DNA from: an uncultured Candidatus Saccharibacteria bacterium
GTDB lineage: Bacteria > Patescibacteriota > Saccharimonadia > Saccharimonadales > Saccharimonadaceae
Length of the DNA stretch: 13,319 bases
Assembly (NCBI GenBank): GCA_947364965.1
Contig: CANAUU010000020.1
Coordinates: forward strand, 1-13,319
Reading direction: 5' to 3'
In this document: positions 1 to 5,998 of the stretch, in pieces
How positions within the stretch are numbered: the stretch's first letter is position 1
Layout: each line of letters begins with the position of its first letter
The notes under the pieces: generated by a model
The model's input: only the letters and a program-made list of their open reading frames with translations
Told to the model about the DNA's origin: nothing
Database searches by the model: none
Made by a program: the position numbers and the translations under genes

Positions 1-409
1 TTCCGAAGAAGAGCTCGTCACAAACAACCTCAGCAGCATCGCCAACCTCCTCCGCGAACACGGCAACACTGAATTCCGCTTCAGCCTCTTCTACAACGAA
101 TCTCTCGATACTGTCCTCTCCACCCGCGATTTCATCCTCATCGCCGCCGCCGGCACCATCACCCTCAACGACTGGCTCCCCCATGGTTCCACCTACTCCA
201 GCATCATCAACGGCGAGCAGGGAGCCTACAAGTTCGAAATCGACCACGACCTTTCCGCCCTCGTCGACCTCGGTGCTGACCCCTCACTCTACTCCAGCCA
301 GACTCGCGACGCTATCAAATCCCGTCGCCACATCACCACTCTCTTCTCCGGCATCCCCACCTCTGACGCCCTCCGCACTCAGCTCCTCGAAGCCTTCACC
401 GAGCCCTAA
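1..409 (+). CDS. C-terminal part of an unknown protein (5' end outside window)
   Basis: An open frame enters from the left edge (first whole codon at position 2) and runs 135 codons to TAA at 407-409. I do not recognise the family. The translation is soluble-looking, with no membrane segment or signal in the visible part. It contains stretches such as SLFYNESLDTVLSTRDFILI and FEIDHDLSALVDLGADPSLY. Codon use is strongly C-ending (ctc, ttc, gcc, cgc), as in the HNH nuclease, CmpB-like and glycosyltransferase genes of this window. That supports this frame over a shorter overlapping frame with proline/serine-rich low-complexity content. It converges on the membrane-protein gene that ends at 441. 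The reading frame is well supported; no function is assigned. Confidence 0.75.
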   Translation, partial: SEEELVTNNLSSIANLLREHGNTEFRFSLFYNESLDTVLSTRDFILIAAAGTITLNDWLPHGSTYSSIINGEQGAYKFEIDHDLSALVDLGADPSLYSSQTRDAIKSRRHITTLFSGIPTSDALRTQLLEAFTEP

Positions 410-440
410 CCACTAAGCCAATAGGGGGCTCAAGGCAGAC

Positions 441-923
441 CTATCCCCCATACCAAGGCATTGAACAACCCAAAGCCTCAAAAAATCCAATAGTAAACCA
501 CGCAATCACAAACCCTAAAGCCAGTCCAAATACTGCACCAAACACTCGCAGTTTTCTACTCGATTTTTCCTCAACAAAGCCAACAATCCCCGAAATAACC
601 GCAACAACATCTATAGCCACCAAAGCATAAAAAGGCAACGCCTTGAAAGAAAGCAAATCATACCCCGCGCCGACCGATGAACCAGCATAAGCCCTCATCA
701 ATGCCATCACTGTCAAAGAAGTTAAAACTGTCGCAACCACCAGGGTCATCCTACCGCCATAAAAAATGCCAGTCACACACGCCTTAAAACTCACGCCTGC
801 CCGTTGTTTGCCACGATTTAACCAACCAACCTTCCATCCGAGCAAATTAATTATAACTATGCACAGTGTCGCTAATGTCGCTCCCACCACAGCTGCAACC
901 AACATATAAGATAAGTATTCCAT
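441..923 (-). CDS. small four-helix membrane protein of unknown function
   Basis: This 160-aa protein begins with MEYLSYMLVA and is almost entirely membrane. Hydrophobic segments lie at about residues 5-28, 52-76, 95-117 and 127-150. Short charged loops separate them (for example GWLNRGKQRAG at 34-44 and EEKSSRKLR at 118-126). The start at 923 is preferred over an upstream in-frame codon (1136), because the extension would run antisense through the HNH gene and reads as low-complexity shadow sequence. A TATAAT (930-935, minus strand) sits only 6 nt before this ATG, so the message is probably leaderless. It is divergent from the HNH nuclease gene and shares its promoter region. The family is not recognised. 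The topology is a direct reading; any transport or envelope role would be a guess. Confidence 0.7.
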   Translation of the reverse strand: MEYLSYMLVAAVVGATLATLCIVIINLLGWKVGWLNRGKQRAGVSFKACVTGIFYGGRMTLVVATVLTSLTVMALMRAYAGSSVGAGYDLLSFKALPFYALVAIDVVAVISGIVGFVEEKSSRKLRVFGAVFGLALGFVIAWFTIGFFEALGCSMPWYGG

Positions 924-950
924 ACCCCAATTATAATATATAATATATCT
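924..950. promoter_or_regulatory. divergent overlapping -10 elements, probably leaderless in both directions
   Basis: The 27 bp between two divergent ATGs holds TATAAT on the minus strand (930-935) and two TATAAT on the plus strand (932-937 and 939-944). The minus box ends 6 nt before its ATG. The nearer plus box ends 6 nt before the ATG at 951. No Shine-Dalgarno sequence fits in either gap, so transcription should start at or next to both start codons. Because the -10 boxes overlap, the two promoters should compete for polymerase. Confidence 0.6.
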
Positions 951-1754
951 ATGACCAAATCTCGCGCCACCTACCGCTCCCGCCGCATCGCCGCCATTGC
1001 TGCGCTTGTCGCTGCTGGTCTTGGGCTCATTATCGCCAACCCTAACAGCTACGAACCGACTTTCGACGAACCCGTGAGCGCCATCACCAACAACGCCAAC
1101 AATACCAACGTTCAAAACTCCAGCAATCAAGCCCACAACCCCGCCAATACTTCACAAACCTCTAACGACCTAACTGACACACCCCTCGCCACCGAAATCC
1201 TCGCCCGCCTCGACATCAAAGGTCGTGCTCCAAAAACCGGCTATTCTCGCGACCAATTCTATTCCGACTGGCCAAAAATAGGCGGCTGTAGCCTGCGCCA
1301 AATCATCCTAAAGCGCGAACTAGGCGATACTGCCACCCTTGCCGAAGACAACTGCGCCGTCATCAGCGGCTCCTTCACCGAGCCATACACCGGCCAATCC
1401 CTCACTTTCACCGAGAAGTCTCAAATCAGCAAAGGTCTCCAAATCGACCACGTCGTCGCCCTCTCCGACGCCTGGCAAAAAGGGGCCCAGCAGCTCACGC
1501 CCGACCAACGTTTCAACCTTGCCACCGACCCGCTCAATCTCCTCGCCGTCGACAGTTCCGCCAACCAACAAAAATCCGACGGCGACGCCGCCACCTGGCT
1601 CCCCGCCAACAAGCCCTTCCGCTGTCAATACGTCGCTCGCCAAGTCTCCGTCAAATTCAAATACAGCCTCTGGGCCACCCAAGCCGAACACGACGCTATC
1701 GCCAAAATCCTCACCGCCTGCCCTTCCGAACCCGCCGTTGGCGTTGAATTATAA
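951..1754 (+). CDS. membrane-anchored or secreted HNH endonuclease (DUF1524/GmrSD-C-type)
   Basis: This 267-aa protein has a basic N-terminus, a hydrophobic signal or anchor (about residues 12-29) and an Asn/Ser/Thr-rich linker (45-75). A C-terminal HNH nuclease domain follows (about 85-258). Motifs seen are YSRDQF (98-103), GGC (111-113), EPYTG (144-148), the core IDHVVALSDAW with D166-H167, and DPLNLLAVDSSANQQKSD with N196, N205 and K208. This is the order known for DUF1524-type HNH proteins of secreted actinobacterial/TM7 nucleases. Cysteines at 113, 135, 225 and 257 could form disulfides outside the cell. The likely role is cutting extracellular DNA, for example to scavenge nucleotides; that is inference from location and family. 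The start is the ATG just after a TATAAT, with no ribosome site, so it is probably leaderless. Codons are C-ending and host-like. Confidence 0.85.
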   Translation: MTKSRATYRSRRIAAIAALVAAGLGLIIANPNSYEPTFDEPVSAITNNANNTNVQNSSNQAHNPANTSQTSNDLTDTPLATEILARLDIKGRAPKTGYSRDQFYSDWPKIGGCSLRQIILKRELGDTATLAEDNCAVISGSFTEPYTGQSLTFTEKSQISKGLQIDHVVALSDAWQKGAQQLTPDQRFNLATDPLNLLAVDSSANQQKSDGDAATWLPANKPFRCQYVARQVSVKFKYSLWATQAEHDAIAKILTACPSEPAVGVEL

Positions 1755-1916
1755 AGTCGCAATAACTATCATCACCCTAAACAAACACAAAAGCCCTTAC
1801 ACATTTGCCGATAAACGCCTATTCGATCTTCTTCGACACACCCTCCAGCTTACTGATAAGTTCTTCATAGAATTCGTTACTAATTAATGATGCATCTAAT
1901 CGGCGTATGCCAGCAA
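1755..1916. other. short intergenic stretch after the HNH gene
   Basis: No terminator hairpin or promoter stands out here. Base composition shifts at this point from the C-ending codon style of the HNH gene to more A+T-rich sequence. The minus strand carries the 33-codon ORF listed at 1819-1920. Confidence 0.4.
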
Positions 1917-1920
1917 TCAT
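1819..1920 (-). CDS. possible 33-aa ORF overlapping the end of the 109-aa gene
   Basis: The ATG at 1918-1920 overlaps the TGA of the upstream 109-aa gene in the form ATGA (4-nt overlap), which is typical of translational coupling. The 33 residues (MIAGIRRLDASLISNEFYEE and on to KKIE) look like an ordinary acidic amphipathic protein tail, not low-complexity shadow. It could be a small coupled gene. It could also be the end of the upstream protein separated from it by a frameshift. Nothing identifies it, and it is too short to be certain. Confidence 0.3.
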   Translation of the reverse strand: MIAGIRRLDASLISNEFYEELISKLEGVSKKIE

Positions 1921-2246
1921 TCACCAAACATATTGTATACTTCGCTCGCTGCTTTTGCCTCTTGATATGCCGTAAGAGCATCAGCAGCAACTCCAGCCGG
2001 ATTCTCAACTCTTGTAATATACCCGAGCACGGCAACTGTTTCATAAAGCAATCGCGCCGTAGCCGCAATTTGCCAAATGAACACCTCCTTGCTATCATAT
2101 TGAGTAATAGACCATGCAACGTTTGTCCGCACTGTATACCACATCTTCTCTAGAACTCTGTGCAAATATATATCATCCACATTCGGAAAAGCCTCGTCAA
2201 TCAATGCGTTATCTATATCATCAATAATCGAAATTAACTCTTCCAT
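1917..2246 (-). CDS. 109-aa acidic helical protein of unknown function
   Basis: Encodes a predicted all-helical soluble protein beginning MEELISIIDDIDNAL and ending KAASEVYNMFGE. A central part is rich in aromatic residues (RVLEKMWYTVRTNVAWSI, and FIWQIAATARLLYETVAVL). There is no membrane segment or known motif. A Shine-Dalgarno GAGAGGA (2253-2259) lies 6 nt before the ATG at 2246 and only 3 nt before the adjacent ATG at 2249, so I chose 2246. A GTG at 2261 is an unlikely alternative. Codons are A/T-ending, unlike the HNH gene next door, which suggests acquired DNA. It ends in TGA, showing that TGA is a stop here. Small proteins of this kind sit beside mobile elements in many genomes, but no function can be assigned. 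Confidence 0.6.
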   Translation of the reverse strand: MEELISIIDDIDNALIDEAFPNVDDIYLHRVLEKMWYTVRTNVAWSITQYDSKEVFIWQIAATARLLYETVAVLGYITRVENPAGVAADALTAYQEAKAASEVYNMFGE

Positions 2247-2307
2247 CATGTTTCCTCTCACTAACTTAGACTAGTCAATCATCTTGTAATGCCATACAAC
2301 ATCAAAC

Positions 2308-2345
2308 AAAAATATCTTCTGCAAGTATACTACAAAAGATATTTT
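2308..2345 (-). terminator. hairpin with T tract, probably the original terminator of tRNA-Ala
   Basis: AAAATATCTT (2309-2318) and AAGATATTTT (2336-2345) form a perfect 10-bp inverted repeat around a 17-nt loop. Read on the minus strand, the second arm runs into TTTTTG. That fits a rho-independent terminator, although the stem is A+T-rich. It lies just beyond the distal repeat copy at 2350, on the side that would have been downstream of the tRNA before island insertion. It does not follow any gene now present on the minus strand except the AlbA_2 gene, which ends about 150 bp away. Confidence 0.5.
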
Positions 2346-2349
2346 CTAT

Positions 2350-2369
2350 AAAGTCAAACCTGGCGGACT
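2350..2369. repeat. distal attachment-site-like copy of the tRNA-Ala 3' end
   Basis: AAAGTCAAACCTGGCGGACT matches 9380-9399 at 18 of 20 positions, in the same orientation. The copy at 9380 spans the last bases of tRNA-Ala and its trailer. Such a duplicated tRNA 3' end at the far boundary is the classic sign of site-specific integration. The similarity weakly continues outward (ACAAAAGATA here, ACAAGAGATA there) after a 4-5 nt length difference. Confidence 0.6.
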
Positions 2370-2495
2370 GTAGTACACGAAGTCAGAACTGCTATAGAGG
2401 AAGATTTACTGAATGGCAAAACTACACATTTTGCTTATGACAGGAGTTTGATTGGTAAAATAAAAGAGTGCAGAGTAAGAAACATTATATTTTTG

Positions 2496-3704
2496 TTATC
2501 TCCTGTTAGCCAGAGTTTTTAATAAATTTTCTATATGAGAAACTTTAATGCGAGTATTATCTGGCTCGACTGTAGTAGCTGGTCGATCATCTATTATTTC
2601 TGCATCTTGATACAATAGAGATACAAAGATTTCAACATTGTATCTCTTCTCTAAGTCGTTTAATTTTTTAATCTTTCGAAATTCGTCCTGCTTTACTCCA
2701 GTATTCATAAGGTATATCCAACTATGTTGCGGACCTATAATGTACAGCCTGGTTTTATATTTGATTTGTATGCCTCTGGCTGAAAAAGCTGTACGAGTAG
2801 CAATCGCAAAGACTTGAGAAAATTCTTCACTCGTAAGATGTAACTCATCATCAGGGACTAGCTGATTATATGACGAATCCGGATCCAAACAAATTGAATT
2901 GTTCCATAGAGTATATGTATTTTCACTTGGGTAAATTGGTGGAAGTTTAAGCGATGAAATGCTAAAGTCATCAACATCTTTCCATATGCGATCTTGATCT
3001 AAAGGATTTAGCCAACTTCCAATAAGTGATATTTCTTGAACAAGATGGTATGACTCGATGAAATCAAATTTGTCTGGTTTTACGATTGCCGAGATAGTTA
3101 ATTTATTTGGCTCTGTAATTGTATCTAGGGATGTCCAAACATCGACAGTCGGTAATCTTCCATTGGATAGATACATTGATCGAACTAAATTTTCAGGCAT
3201 TACTTGACTACTGGTGCCTATACGCTGAAAATAACGTCCTATAGTTTTGTCCTTGCCCTTTTTACCTTCAACTACATCCCAAGATCCAACTCTATGTGGA
3301 GCAAAAATGCTCTTAGGGACAAAAATTAACAATGCAATGTTACCATCTTTATCAGTGATATCTTTAAAACAAATTCCGGTTGGTGCTGGATCAGTTAATG
3401 TTAGTTTGAAAGAATCTAGTAAATTCGCTAAGTTTTTATCGGAATGATTTTCAATTTTGAGCTTTTGATTAGTTTTGTCTATATCGCCACCCCATAAAAT
3501 TAGACCATCATTTGTGTTTAAGAATGCGCATACTTCTTTTGCCAATATGGCTTTAGTTTTACCTATATTGTCACTATTGAAGCTATCATTCTGTAGTGAT
3601 TTAAGCTCAAGTATTGAAGATTCTCCATCATCTGTACTGATACTATAGGGCTGGAGATCATCGATAGTATTAATTTGGTCAAATTTTTCTTCTAAAGAAT
3701 TCAT
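2496..3704 (-). CDS. Schlafen-type AlbA_2 domain protein, putative defence or regulatory factor
   Basis: This 402-aa protein has an N-terminal AlbA_2 (Schlafen-type, PF04326-like) fold. ESSILELKS (28-36) matches the usual E..x-EFKS entry motif. The segment IGKTKAILAKEVCAFLNTNDGLILWGGD (47-74) matches the family's K.I.AFANT.GG.L..G pattern. GRYFQRIGTSSQVMPENLVR (156-175) matches the Y.R.G..S..M element that closes the domain. The remaining 200 or so residues are not recognised; there is no helicase or winged-helix tail that I can see. AlbA_2 proteins act in nucleic-acid binding, and some are RNases or parts of anti-phage systems; which applies here is unknown. The start at ATG 3704 is chosen because a TATAAT lies 10 nt upstream. 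It is a single gene, divergent from the restriction-modification operon. Confidence 0.7.
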   Translation of the reverse strand: MNSLEEKFDQINTIDDLQPYSISTDDGESSILELKSLQNDSFNSDNIGKTKAILAKEVCAFLNTNDGLILWGGDIDKTNQKLKIENHSDKNLANLLDSFKLTLTDPAPTGICFKDITDKDGNIALLIFVPKSIFAPHRVGSWDVVEGKKGKDKTIGRYFQRIGTSSQVMPENLVRSMYLSNGRLPTVDVWTSLDTITEPNKLTISAIVKPDKFDFIESYHLVQEISLIGSWLNPLDQDRIWKDVDDFSISSLKLPPIYPSENTYTLWNNSICLDPDSSYNQLVPDDELHLTSEEFSQVFAIATRTAFSARGIQIKYKTRLYIIGPQHSWIYLMNTGVKQDEFRKIKKLNDLEKRYNVEIFVSLLYQDAEIIDDRPATTVEPDNTRIKVSHIENLLKTLANRR

Positions 3705-3714
3705 ATTTAAATAT

Positions 3715-3743
3715 ATTATAGCGTAGAATCGCAAGTAGTGCAA
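3715..3743 (-). promoter_or_regulatory. promoter of the AlbA_2 gene
   Basis: On the minus strand, TTGCAC (3738-3743) and TATAAT (3715-3720) are separated by exactly 17 bp. The -10 is perfect; the -35 keeps TTG only. The start would fall within a few bases of the ATG at 3704, giving a very short or absent leader. Confidence 0.6.
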
Positions 3744-3811
3744 AAACTAATCCCCCTACCCCAATATCGGAACGACCGCCCTAAGTCCCCACGCCTTTTC
3801 TCCGTGCTAAA

Positions 3812-3840
3812 AGATTTAGCTTTTGCTAAATCTGTTTTTT
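3812..3840 (+). terminator. strong rho-independent terminator with no obvious gene upstream
   Basis: AGATTTAGC (3812-3820), a TTTT loop, GCTAAATCT (3825-3833), then G and six T (3835-3840) make a textbook intrinsic terminator on the plus strand. On the minus strand it is followed only by TTTTAG, so it is weaker there. No plus-strand coding gene ends before it: the AlbA_2 gene points away. Confidence 0.75.
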
Positions 3841-3954
3841 GGTAAGCAAAGGGTTTTACTTTTTGGTGAACTTAGGCTATGCGTTTGGTGCTGTACTTTG
3901 TGATGGAGTAGTTGGCGTTGTGTCATTTTCCCACGTTTTCTTGAACATTTACGG

Positions 3955-3968
3955 TTCCTAACTAGGAA
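3955..3968. promoter_or_regulatory. operator-like palindrome upstream of the methyltransferase promoter
   Basis: TTCCTAACTAGGAA is a perfect 6-bp inverted repeat with a 2-bp centre. It extends imperfectly to GGTT on the left and AACC on the right. It lies about 50 bp before the -10 at 4019. No controller (C) protein gene is present, so any binding protein is unknown. It is a candidate only. Confidence 0.25.
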
Positions 3969-4015
3969 AACCTCTTTGCGATTTTTTCTTATATATGTGT
4001 GAGATGATATTTTTC

Positions 4016-4024
4016 TGGTATAAT
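4016..4024 (+). promoter_or_regulatory. extended -10 promoter of the restriction-modification operon
   Basis: TGGTATAAT is a perfect extended -10 element, and no good -35 is seen at the usual distance. Transcription would start near 4031, leaving a leader of about 23 nt that contains the ribosome site at 4040-4045. Confidence 0.6.
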
Positions 4025-4039
4025 AAAAGTATTAATAAC

Positions 4040-4045
4040 AGGAGG
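4040..4045 (+). promoter_or_regulatory. ribosome binding site of the methyltransferase
   Basis: AGGAGG lies 8 nt before the ATG at 4054 and fixes the start. All three genes of this operon have strong Shine-Dalgarno sites, in contrast to the apparently leaderless host-like genes. Confidence 0.8.
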
Positions 4046-4053
4046 TAAAAGCA

Positions 4054-5040
4054 ATGCCAGTGAAGATAGTTTCACTATTTTCCGGTGCGGGAGGCTTAGA
4101 CCTCGGATTTGAGAAAGCTGGTTTTTCCACGATTTGGGCAAACGAGTTTGATAAAAAAATCTGGGCAACTTTTGAGCACAATTTTCCGCACGCAAAACTC
4201 GACCATAGAAGTATCACAGACGTATCCGTGGAAGAAATTCCAGATTGTGACGGAATGATTGGCGGTCCACCGTGTCAAAGTTGGAGTGAAGCCGGAGCGG
4301 GTCGTGGGATTAAGGATAAAAGAGGGCAACTTTTTTATGATTATATTAGGATTATCAAAACTAAACAGCCCAAGTTCTTTCTTGTCGAGAATGTGTCTGG
4401 CATTTTGAGCGCAAGACACCGAGAGGCGTTTACCGGTTTTCTGAAGGCCTTTGAAGATTGTGGATACACAATAAACTGGAAATTAGTTAATGCTAACGAC
4501 TATGACGTACCGGAAGATAGGGAGCGCGTAATAATTATTGGTTATCGTAATGATTTGAGCAAGAAATTTGAATTTCCAAAACCATTAGAACATAAGCCGA
4601 CTCTACGTGAAGCTATTGGTGATTTGCCCGAAGCTTTGCCTGCTTTGGCGACAAACAAAACGAATGGAGAGACTACGCCGCTGAATAATGAGTATTTGAC
4701 TGGTGGCTTCTCTTCAATTTATATGTCGCGTAATCGCGTGCGCGGTTGGGATGAGCCCTCATTTACAATTCAAGCGGGAGGAAGGCAAGCCCCAATTCAT
4801 CCAAAAGCTCCTCGCATGGTTAAACTTGAGCCAAATAAGCAAATTTTTGCCCCAGGGCATGAAGGTGAGTATCGACGTTTAAGCGTACGAGAGTGCGCCC
4901 GCATCCAAACTTTCCCTGATGATTTTAAGTTTATTTATACGGATGTAGCTGATGGTTACAAGATGATTGGTAATGCCGTTCCAGTAAATTTAGCAAAGAC
5001 TATTGCCTTAAAGATAAAGGAGGACCTTTTCGATGAATAA
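4054..5040 (+). CDS. HaeIII-like C5-cytosine DNA methyltransferase (GGCC)
   Basis: This 328-aa enzyme transfers a methyl group from S-adenosylmethionine to a cytosine in DNA, protecting host sites from the partner nuclease. Motifs in order: I, SLFSGAGGLDLGF (7-19); IV, GGPPCQSWSEAG with catalytic C74 (70-81); VI, ENVSG (112-116); VIII, DRERVIIIGYR (155-165); IX, RRLSVRECARIQTFPDDF (274-291); X, GNAVPVNLA (307-315). The target-recognition region, MSRNRVRGWDEPSFTIQAGG (224-243), closely follows what I recall of M.HaeIII ([20 protein letters not shown]). The length is also close to M.HaeIII. I therefore infer GGCC specificity. An AGGAGG site fixes the start. The end overlaps the endonuclease gene by 8 nt, so the two are translationally coupled, methylase first. 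Codons are A/T-rich and unlike the flanking host-like genes. Confidence 0.95.
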   Translation: MPVKIVSLFSGAGGLDLGFEKAGFSTIWANEFDKKIWATFEHNFPHAKLDHRSITDVSVEEIPDCDGMIGGPPCQSWSEAGAGRGIKDKRGQLFYDYIRIIKTKQPKFFLVENVSGILSARHREAFTGFLKAFEDCGYTINWKLVNANDYDVPEDRERVIIIGYRNDLSKKFEFPKPLEHKPTLREAIGDLPEALPALATNKTNGETTPLNNEYLTGGFSSIYMSRNRVRGWDEPSFTIQAGGRQAPIHPKAPRMVKLEPNKQIFAPGHEGEYRRLSVRECARIQTFPDDFKFIYTDVADGYKMIGNAVPVNLAKTIALKIKEDLFDE

Positions 5041-5992
5041 CGCTAATAACAACACATATGGCAGAGCTTATGAATACGCTTGTCTTATCCAGTTAAAAGA
5101 AATTGTGACTCAGATGCACCCTACTGAGATTATTAAAGATAGTCACTTTTTAGCAACAGAAAGATCTTGGTCTGAAATCGATGACGGCTTGCGTAATAAA
5201 TTAGCAAAAAGCGGTAGAGCTGCAGCAGAAACCATTTTAACATTAGAAAAGCTAATTATTGCTGATGGAGACGACCCTACTATTTTGTCTATCCAGCCTG
5301 ATAAAGCCGGTGGCGAAGGTGATGTTCGAGATATTTTAATCCGAAGGAAAGACAAGAGTTGGGAGGTTGGATTAAGTATTAAGCATAATAATTTTGCCGT
5401 AAAACATAGCCGCCTTGCCAAGACGCTTGACTTTGGTGATAAATGGTTGGGCATTAGATGTTCAGATGTCTATTGGGAGGAAGTTAAGCCGATTTTTAAT
5501 TATCTTGATGTTGAACATAGAAAGAAAACTGAGTGGAAAAACTTACCAAATAAAGAATTCGACGTCTACGTTCCGCTGCTAAAGGCTTTTCTTGCTGAGC
5601 TAGAGCGAGCCTATGACACCGACCAAACAATACCGCAAAGGTTAGTAGAGTATTTACTAGGCAAATACGATTTTTATAAGGTTATTAGTCTTGATAGTGA
5701 AAGGCTGACAAGAATCCAACCTGTAAACTTACACAGCACACTCAATAAACCAGATGGAGCAAATAAGCCAACGTTAGTCATTCCGGTATCTACTCTACCT
5801 ACTCGAATTATTGCAGCAGGGATGCGCCCCGGCAGTACGAATACTGCTGAACTATTCTTAGACAAGGGGTGGCAATTTAGTTTTAGAATTCATAATGCTT
5901 CGACTATTGTGGAGTCCAGCCTAAAGTTTGACATAAAATTTGAGGGGCTTCCAATTACTATCATTTCTATTAATGCCCCATGGGAGGAATAA
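5033..5992 (+). CDS. HaeIII family type II restriction endonuclease (GGCC)
   Basis: This 319-aa protein matches the HaeIII endonuclease family as I know it. It starts with a YGRAYEYACLIQLKE segment (9-23). The signature block GGEGDVRDILIRR (93-105) follows, and then WEVGLSIKHNNFAVKHSRL (110-128), which is the family's hallmark GLSIKHN..AVKHSRL. Acidic D97/D100 and K117 are candidates for the metal-binding/catalytic set of a PD-(D/E)xK-like fold; that assignment is inference. It should cut unmethylated GGCC. AAGGAGG (5017-5023) lies inside the end of the methylase gene, and the ATG overlaps its stop by 8 nt. This order means methylase is made before nuclease. The full length is intact, with no internal stop or missing signature, so it is probably active. 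Confidence 0.9.
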   Translation: MNNANNNTYGRAYEYACLIQLKEIVTQMHPTEIIKDSHFLATERSWSEIDDGLRNKLAKSGRAAAETILTLEKLIIADGDDPTILSIQPDKAGGEGDVRDILIRRKDKSWEVGLSIKHNNFAVKHSRLAKTLDFGDKWLGIRCSDVYWEEVKPIFNYLDVEHRKKTEWKNLPNKEFDVYVPLLKAFLAELERAYDTDQTIPQRLVEYLLGKYDFYKVISLDSERLTRIQPVNLHSTLNKPDGANKPTLVIPVSTLPTRIIAAGMRPGSTNTAELFLDKGWQFSFRIHNASTIVESSLKFDIKFEGLPITIISINAPWEE

Positions 5993-5998
5993 TAAAAG

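Larger units (their letters stand above)
2262..2495. other. intergenic island boundary with hairpin, att-like repeat and a possible gene remnant
   Basis: This 234-bp stretch holds the inverted repeat at 2309-2345 and the tRNA-end repeat copy at 2350-2369. Beyond the repeat, the plus strand stays open from 2352 to a TAA at 2520-2522. It reads as a plausible protein tail (for example HEVRTAIEEDLLNGKTTHFA) but has no good start codon. It runs a few codons antisense into the end of the AlbA_2 gene. It may be the stump of a gene; I see nothing else here. Confidence 0.4.
3744..4053. other. 310-bp divergent intergenic region of the restriction-modification operon
   Basis: It contains an orphan terminator hairpin (3812-3840), an operator-like palindrome (3955-3968) and the methyltransferase promoter with its ribosome site. 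About 110 bp between the hairpin and the palindrome show no gene on either strand that I can support. Confidence 0.5.

Noticed and set aside
183-416. Plus-strand ORF rich in Pro/Ser/Thr inside the first gene
   Set aside because: It is a shifted frame of the C-ending partial gene at 1-409; its low-complexity composition is the usual shadow of such codons.
924-1136. N-terminal extension of the membrane protein back to 1136
   Set aside because: It runs antisense through the HNH gene start, is low-complexity, and the TATAAT 6 nt before ATG 923 supports the short form.
1748-1758. TATAAAGTC after the HNH gene as a third att-like copy
   Set aside because: Only 9 bases match the repeat at 2350, and the core AAACCTGG is absent; likely chance.
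1339-1887. Long plus-strand Ser/Pro/Thr-rich ORF overlapping the HNH gene
   Set aside because: Out of frame with clear HNH motifs; a shadow frame of C-rich coding sequence.
1887-2153. Plus-strand ORF opposite the 109-aa gene
   Set aside because: No ribosome site, cysteine-rich odd composition, and the opposite strand has a good start and ribosome site.
2350-2400. Partial tRNA gene at the distal repeat
   Set aside because: Beyond the 18-20 matching bases no T-arm or acceptor pairing can be formed.
3989-4419. Three overlapping minus-strand ORFs across the methyltransferase start
   Set aside because: They cover the promoter and the conserved motif I region of the methylase and have no initiation signals.
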